A stretch of DNA of 8,477 nucleotides from positions 1-8,477 of the forward strand of contig JAUXCB010000053.1 in NCBI GenBank assembly GCA_030619095.1. Direction: 5' to 3'. The position numbers were made by a program, and so were the translations under genes. The notes beneath the pieces were generated by a model. That model was not told the DNA's origin. It saw only the letters and a program-made list of their open reading frames with translations, and did not search any database. Origin of the DNA: Verrucomicrobiota bacterium. Lineage in GTDB: Bacteria > Verrucomicrobiota > Kiritimatiellia > Kiritimatiellales > Tichowtungiaceae. Shown in pieces: positions 6,228 to 8,477 of this stretch. Within the stretch, counting starts at the first letter, position 1. Each line of letters begins with the position of its first letter.

Positions 6228-6953
6228 TTACAAAAGGCCGACGGCCTTTCTCAGCTTCTCCACTTCCCACGGATCGAGATGACGATGCTCACCCGTGCGG
6301 AGTTTTTCAAGCCGGAGCGGGCCAACCGATACGCGCAGAAGACGAACCACGTTTCGATCCAACACCTCCATCATGCGGCGGATGTGGCGATTGCGCCCTT
6401 CCCCCAGCGTCAAGGTGTAGCCGGGCTGGCTGGCAATCATACGTTTGAGAGGCTCCACGCGAAGCACCTTGAGCATTTCACCGCGAGAATTGAGCCCTTT
6501 ATGCATCCGATCCATTTCCGTCTTCGTGAGCTCCCGATCGATCCAGACCTGATATTTTTTTTCAACATGGTGTCGCGGGTGCATCAAACGATGAGCCAGC
6601 TCGCCATCGTTGGTGACCAGCAACAGCCCCTCGCTCATCACGTCGAGGCGTCCAACGGTGTACAATCGGTTGGAGGAAGCGGGAAGCATGTCCAGAATTG
6701 TTTCGCGACCCTGCGGATCATCCGATGTGCAAATCACCCCGGGCGGCTTATTGAGCATCAGCCAGGTTTTTTCTTCCAGAACAACCGGCTTGCCATGATA
6801 GGCAACGCAGCTCTTTCCGGGTTCCACCTTTGTGCCGAGCTCCGTCACCACCCGTCCATCAACGGTGACGAGTCCCTGTTCGATCAGCTTCTCCGAAGCG
6901 CGCCGCGAAGCCACCCCGCACTCCGCCAGATATTTTTGTAATCGGATCATCAT
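6228..6953 (-). CDS. rluB: 23S rRNA pseudouridine synthase, RsuA/RluB family
   Basis: Converts a uridine of rRNA to pseudouridine; by family RluB acts on helix 89-90 region U2605 of 23S rRNA and RsuA on 16S U516. The 241 residues contain an N-terminal S4 RNA-binding domain (about 3-50, IRLQKYLAECGVASRRASEK), then the catalytic domain with LNKPPGVICT (68-76), the active-site GRLDVMSEGLLLVTND at 101-116 (nucleophile Asp104), and EGRNRHIRRM at 185-194. HRLMHPRHHVEKKYQV is closer to RluB than to RsuA as I recall them, so the exact target is less sure than the family. Thr in the usual GRLDxxTxG is Ser here. The start is ATG 6953 or the adjacent ATG 6950; neither has a Shine-Dalgarno sequence. It sits 37 bases downstream of the terminator of the small basic protein gene and has no obvious promoter, so it may be expressed by read-through. 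Confidence 0.93.
   Translation of the reverse strand: MMIRLQKYLAECGVASRRASEKLIEQGLVTVDGRVVTELGTKVEPGKSCVAYHGKPVVLEEKTWLMLNKPPGVICTSDDPQGRETILDMLPASSNRLYTVGRLDVMSEGLLLVTNDGELAHRLMHPRHHVEKKYQVWIDRELTKTEMDRMHKGLNSRGEMLKVLRVEPLKRMIASQPGYTLTLGEGRNRHIRRMMEVLDRNVVRLLRVSVGPLRLEKLRTGEHRHLDPWEVEKLRKAVGLL
6233..6249 (-). terminator. Hairpin at the convergent gene ends, possible bidirectional terminator
   Basis: A perfect inverted repeat AAAGGCCG-A-CGGCCTTT lies between the stop of the 121-residue gene (6219) and inside the last codons of rluB. On the minus strand it is followed by TTTTG, and on the plus strand it ends in CCTTT and then C, so termination is more plausible for rluB than for the plus-strand operon. 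The short U-tract makes efficiency doubtful. Confidence 0.45.
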
Positions 6954-6990
6954 TATTTGAGAGGATAACAGGATGTTCGGGATGGGGCAT

Positions 6991-7016
6991 AAAAAAACCC
7001 CGCCGTGGACGGGGTT
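6991..7016 (-). terminator. Rho-independent terminator of the small basic protein gene
   Basis: On the minus strand AACCCCG (7016-7010) pairs with CGGGGTT (7002-6996) across a 7-base loop, and the hairpin runs directly into seven T (6997-6991). It begins 24 bases after the stop of the small basic protein gene. This is a textbook intrinsic terminator and lies 37 bases upstream of the rluB start. Confidence 0.85.
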
Positions 7017-7039
7017 CTCTGAAAATCGGAAAAGCCGAG

Positions 7040-7192
7040 TTATTCGGGTTTGGTTTTCGGGAGACCAAAACCGCGGTCGCCCTCTTTCCATTTACCTTCG
7101 GCCTGAAGCTTATCGATGCGCTCAAAACGTTTCAGAACGTTGCGTTCGACTTCAATCTTCGCGGCATTTTTCAAACTGGGGTGCATGGTCAT
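7040..7192 (-). CDS. Small basic protein of the Chlamydiae/Verrucomicrobiota family
   Basis: A 50-residue protein rich in Lys and Arg, below usual length cut-offs for gene calling. It contains MHPSLKNAAKIEVERN near the N-terminus, then VLKRFERIDKLQAEGKWKEG and finally GDRGFGLPKTKPE. This spacing of HPSLK, RNVLKRFERI, WKEGDR and GLPKTKP matches a conserved 'small basic protein' family known from Chlamydiae and Verrucomicrobiota (from memory, TIGR04137); its function is not established to my knowledge, and basic charge suggests RNA or ribosome association. The ATG at 7192 is preferred because AGGAG lies seven bases upstream; a second ATG at 7186 is too far from it. It is a complete monocistronic unit: a near-consensus promoter (7233-7260), a leader of about 34 bases and a strong terminator (6991-7016). 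Neighbours are rluB and rpsB, both translation genes. Confidence 0.9.
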   Translation of the reverse strand: MTMHPSLKNAAKIEVERNVLKRFERIDKLQAEGKWKEGDRGFGLPKTKPE

Positions 7193-7232
7193 AGTGCGTC
7201 TCCTGAAAATCTGTTTTTTGAATGAGCGGGAA

Positions 7233-7260
7233 AGAATAGCGTTTTCGCAGATGATGTCAA
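7233..7260 (-). promoter_or_regulatory. Sigma-70-type promoter of the small basic protein gene
   Basis: Minus strand: a perfect -35 TTGACA (plus-strand complement at 7255-7260), a 16-base spacer and a -10 TATTCT (7233-7238, four of six). The predicted start near 7226 gives a leader of about 34 bases with AGGAG before the ATG. It is the best promoter in the window and suggests high expression. Confidence 0.7.
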
Positions 7261-7310
7261 ATATTCATCGTTCCGACTTACGCCCTCTTCAACATTCCAC
7301 TTTTTACCGC

Positions 7311-7339
7311 TTGCGCATCGGGGCTCTGTTGCGTATAAC
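7311..7339 (+). promoter_or_regulatory. Candidate promoter of rpsB
   Basis: TTGCGC at 7311-7316 (three of six at -35), a 17-base spacer, and TATAAC at 7334-7339 (five of six at -10). Transcription would start near 7346 and give a leader of about 108 bases. It is divergent from the small basic protein promoter about 50 bases away. The weak -35 leaves room for another start site. Confidence 0.5.
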
Positions 7340-7345
7340 ATCCGC

Positions 7346-7454
7346 CTTTAATGGATGGCGCAATTGCGCGTCCGAAGCGAGTGCTCCACCGGTTTACCCC
7401 CGGAGAAGCCAAAGCGGATTGTTCAAAAAATGAACCATAGAAAGGGGTAATGCC
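7346..7454 (+). promoter_or_regulatory. Structured rpsB 5' leader, possible autoregulatory RNA
   Basis: The untranslated leader holds three potential hairpins. The first has a perfect 12-base palindrome GCGCAATTGCGC (7358-7369) extended by GGA/TCC at 7353-7355 and 7371-7373. The second pairs CTCC (7384-7387) with GGAG (7402-7405). The third is GTTCA-AAAAA-TGAAC at 7421-7435, ending seven bases before the AAGGGG ribosome binding site at 7442-7447. Leaders of rpsB bind S2 and repress translation in some bacteria; whether this one does is inference. Confidence 0.45.
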
Positions 7455-8477
7455 ATGTCCAATAAGACATTGACGATAGAAGACCTGTTGGATGCAGGTC
7501 TGCACTTCGGTCATCAGACCAAACGTTGGAATCCCAAAATGAAGCGCTTCATTTACGGCGCAAAAGGCGGGATCTACATCATCGACCTCCAGAAAACCCT
7601 CGTACACCTCAAGATTGCGCAGGAATTTCTGACCGACACCGTGACAAACGGTCGTAAAGTTCTGTTTGTAGGAACCAAAAAACAGGCACGCTCCATTATA
7701 CAGGAAGCCTCTGAAAAAGCAGGCCAGCCCTATGTGATCCACCGCTGGCTTGGTGGCATGCTCACCAACAACCAGACCGTTCGTCAAAGCGTCAAGCGCA
7801 TGGAAGAGCTCCAGGCTTTCTTTGCCGACGAAACCGGACTGAAATCCTTCTCCAAAAAAGAGCAATCTATGCTCCGCCGCGAGCTCACCAAGCTTGAGCG
7901 AAACCTCACCGGGATTAAAGATATGAGCTCCCTGCCCGGCGCCTTGGTGGTGGTGGACATCAACCGCGAAAAACTCGCCATTGCCGAAGCCCAGCGCCTC
8001 AACATTCCCGTGGTGGCTCTCGTCGACACCAATACGGACCCCGACCTCGTCGAATACCCCGTCCCGGGCAACGACGACTCGATCCGCTCCCTGACTCTGA
8101 TTGCCGACGCCCTTGGCGGCACAGTGGCTGAAGCGCACGATGCCTACAAAAAAGCCAAAGCCGCCGAAGATAAGCGCCGCCGCGATGAGGCCGCCACCGC
8201 CAAAGCCGCCGCTGACAAAGCCGCTGCGGAGCGAAAATCCAAAGAAGACGTGGAAAAGAAAAAGCGTGCTGAAGTGTTGAAAAAGATTAAAGCGGAAAAA
8301 GAGAAAGCCGAGAAAGAGAAGAAGAAAGTAGCGGAGAAGGAAGAATTCAAAGCCAAAGAGGCCGCTAAAAAATCCAAAGCCGAAGAGGAAGCCAAAGCCG
8401 CCGCTAAAAAATCCAAAGCCGAAGAGGAAGCCAAAGCCGCCGCTAAAAAATCCAAAGCCGCCGCTAAAAAAGCCAAA
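7455..8477 (+). CDS. rpsB: 30S ribosomal protein S2 with long Lys/Ala/Glu-rich C-terminal tail (partial)
   Basis: Ribosomal protein S2, on the back of the 30S head-body junction. The 341 codons seen are open to the window end, so the C-terminus is missing. The start ATG 7455 has AAGGGG seven bases upstream. Family blocks: LTIEDLLDAGLHFGHQTKRW (6-25), NPKMKRFIYGAKGGIYIIDL (26-45), VLFVGTKKQARSII, HRWLGGMLTNNQTV, the coiled-coil arm around 115-155 (KKEQSMLRRELTKLERN), LPGALVVVDINRE, and PVVALVDTNTDPDLVEYPVPGNDDS, then LIADAL. The S2 core ends near residue 230; Escherichia coli S2 has 241 residues. Here at least 110 more follow, almost only Ala, Lys, Glu, Asp and Arg, with 13-residue repeats (AAKKSKAEEEAKA) at 303-328. 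The tail is predicted to be charged, helical or disordered, and resembles histone-H1-like or TolA-like low-complexity stretches. tsf often follows rpsB but is out of view. Confidence 0.97.
   Translation, partial: MSNKTLTIEDLLDAGLHFGHQTKRWNPKMKRFIYGAKGGIYIIDLQKTLVHLKIAQEFLTDTVTNGRKVLFVGTKKQARSIIQEASEKAGQPYVIHRWLGGMLTNNQTVRQSVKRMEELQAFFADETGLKSFSKKEQSMLRRELTKLERNLTGIKDMSSLPGALVVVDINREKLAIAEAQRLNIPVVALVDTNTDPDLVEYPVPGNDDSIRSLTLIADALGGTVAEAHDAYKKAKAAEDKRRRDEAATAKAAADKAAAERKSKEDVEKKKRAEVLKKIKAEKEKAEKEKKKVAEKEEFKAKEAAKKSKAEEEAKAAAKKSKAEEEAKAAAKKSKAAAKKAK
8361..8477 (+). repeat. 39-base in-frame tandem repeat in the rpsB tail
   Basis: Two identical 39-base units at 8361-8399 and 8400-8438, followed by the first 21 bases of a third at 8439-8459 and an AAKKAK variant at 8460-8477 that reaches the window edge. 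Each unit is a whole number of codons and encodes AAKKSKAEEEAKA. The lack of silent differences between copies indicates recent expansion, or a collapse or expansion during assembly. Confidence 0.9.

Noticed and set aside
7278..8138. Long minus-strand open frame opposite rpsB, and another at 8144-8476 opposite the S2 tail
   Set aside because: They lie fully antisense to an unmistakable ribosomal protein; the second is Ala/Ser/Leu/Phe-rich low complexity that is just the reverse complement of the Lys/Ala/Glu codons.
8361..8477. Tandem 39-base units as a CRISPR array
   Set aside because: The units are contiguous with no unique spacers and are in frame within rpsB.
1..8477. A previously undescribed defence, secretion or biosynthetic system
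   Set aside because: The genes are housekeeping enzymes and translation factors with clear families; no cluster of unknown genes, mobile element or effector-immunity layout is present.

Overview
The window holds eight protein genes plus one 50-residue gene, mostly housekeeping, with moderately GC-rich DNA. The best taxonomic clue is the small gene at 7040-7192. Its product matches the short Lys/Arg-rich 'small basic protein' family that I know from Chlamydiae and Verrucomicrobiota, so I infer a member of the PVC group (Verrucomicrobiota, Kiritimatiellota or a relative). I see no tRNA, rRNA, insertion sequence, prophage, CRISPR array or defence system, and no clear signature of an undescribed multi-gene system.

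Left block, minus strand (108-2801, read right to left): a 153-residue HAD-type hydrolase without a cap domain, then gcvT (aminomethyltransferase of the glycine cleavage system), then a phosphoglycolate-phosphatase-like HAD protein. The three are joined by 4-base and 1-base stop/start overlaps and must form one operon. After a 113-base spacer made of degenerate repeats comes queF (preQ0 reductase of queuosine synthesis). Phosphoglycolate phosphatase and GcvT could both serve 2-phosphoglycolate to glycolate to glyoxylate to glycine salvage, but the gcvH, gcvP and glycolate oxidase partners are not in the window, so this is inference.

Middle block, plus strand (2950-6219): a 965-residue M16C metallopeptidase of the presequence-protease (PreP/falcilysin) type, followed after 6 bases by a 121-residue protein that I tentatively place in a STAS/SpoIIAA-like fold. 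The divergent spacer between the HAD gene and the peptidase (2802-2949) carries a strong G-quadruplex motif on the minus strand, a 13-base palindrome and a 9-base direct repeat.

Right block: a translation neighbourhood. On the minus strand are the small basic protein, with its own good promoter and intrinsic terminator, and then an RluB-type 23S rRNA pseudouridine synthase that converges on the 121-residue gene. On the plus strand is rpsB (ribosomal protein S2), which runs off the window. It has a candidate promoter, a leader with several hairpins and an unusual Lys/Ala/Glu-rich C-terminal tail that contains 39-base tandem repeats. The features most worth a second look are the S2 tail, the rpsB leader, the capless HAD protein, the G-quadruplex and the small basic protein.
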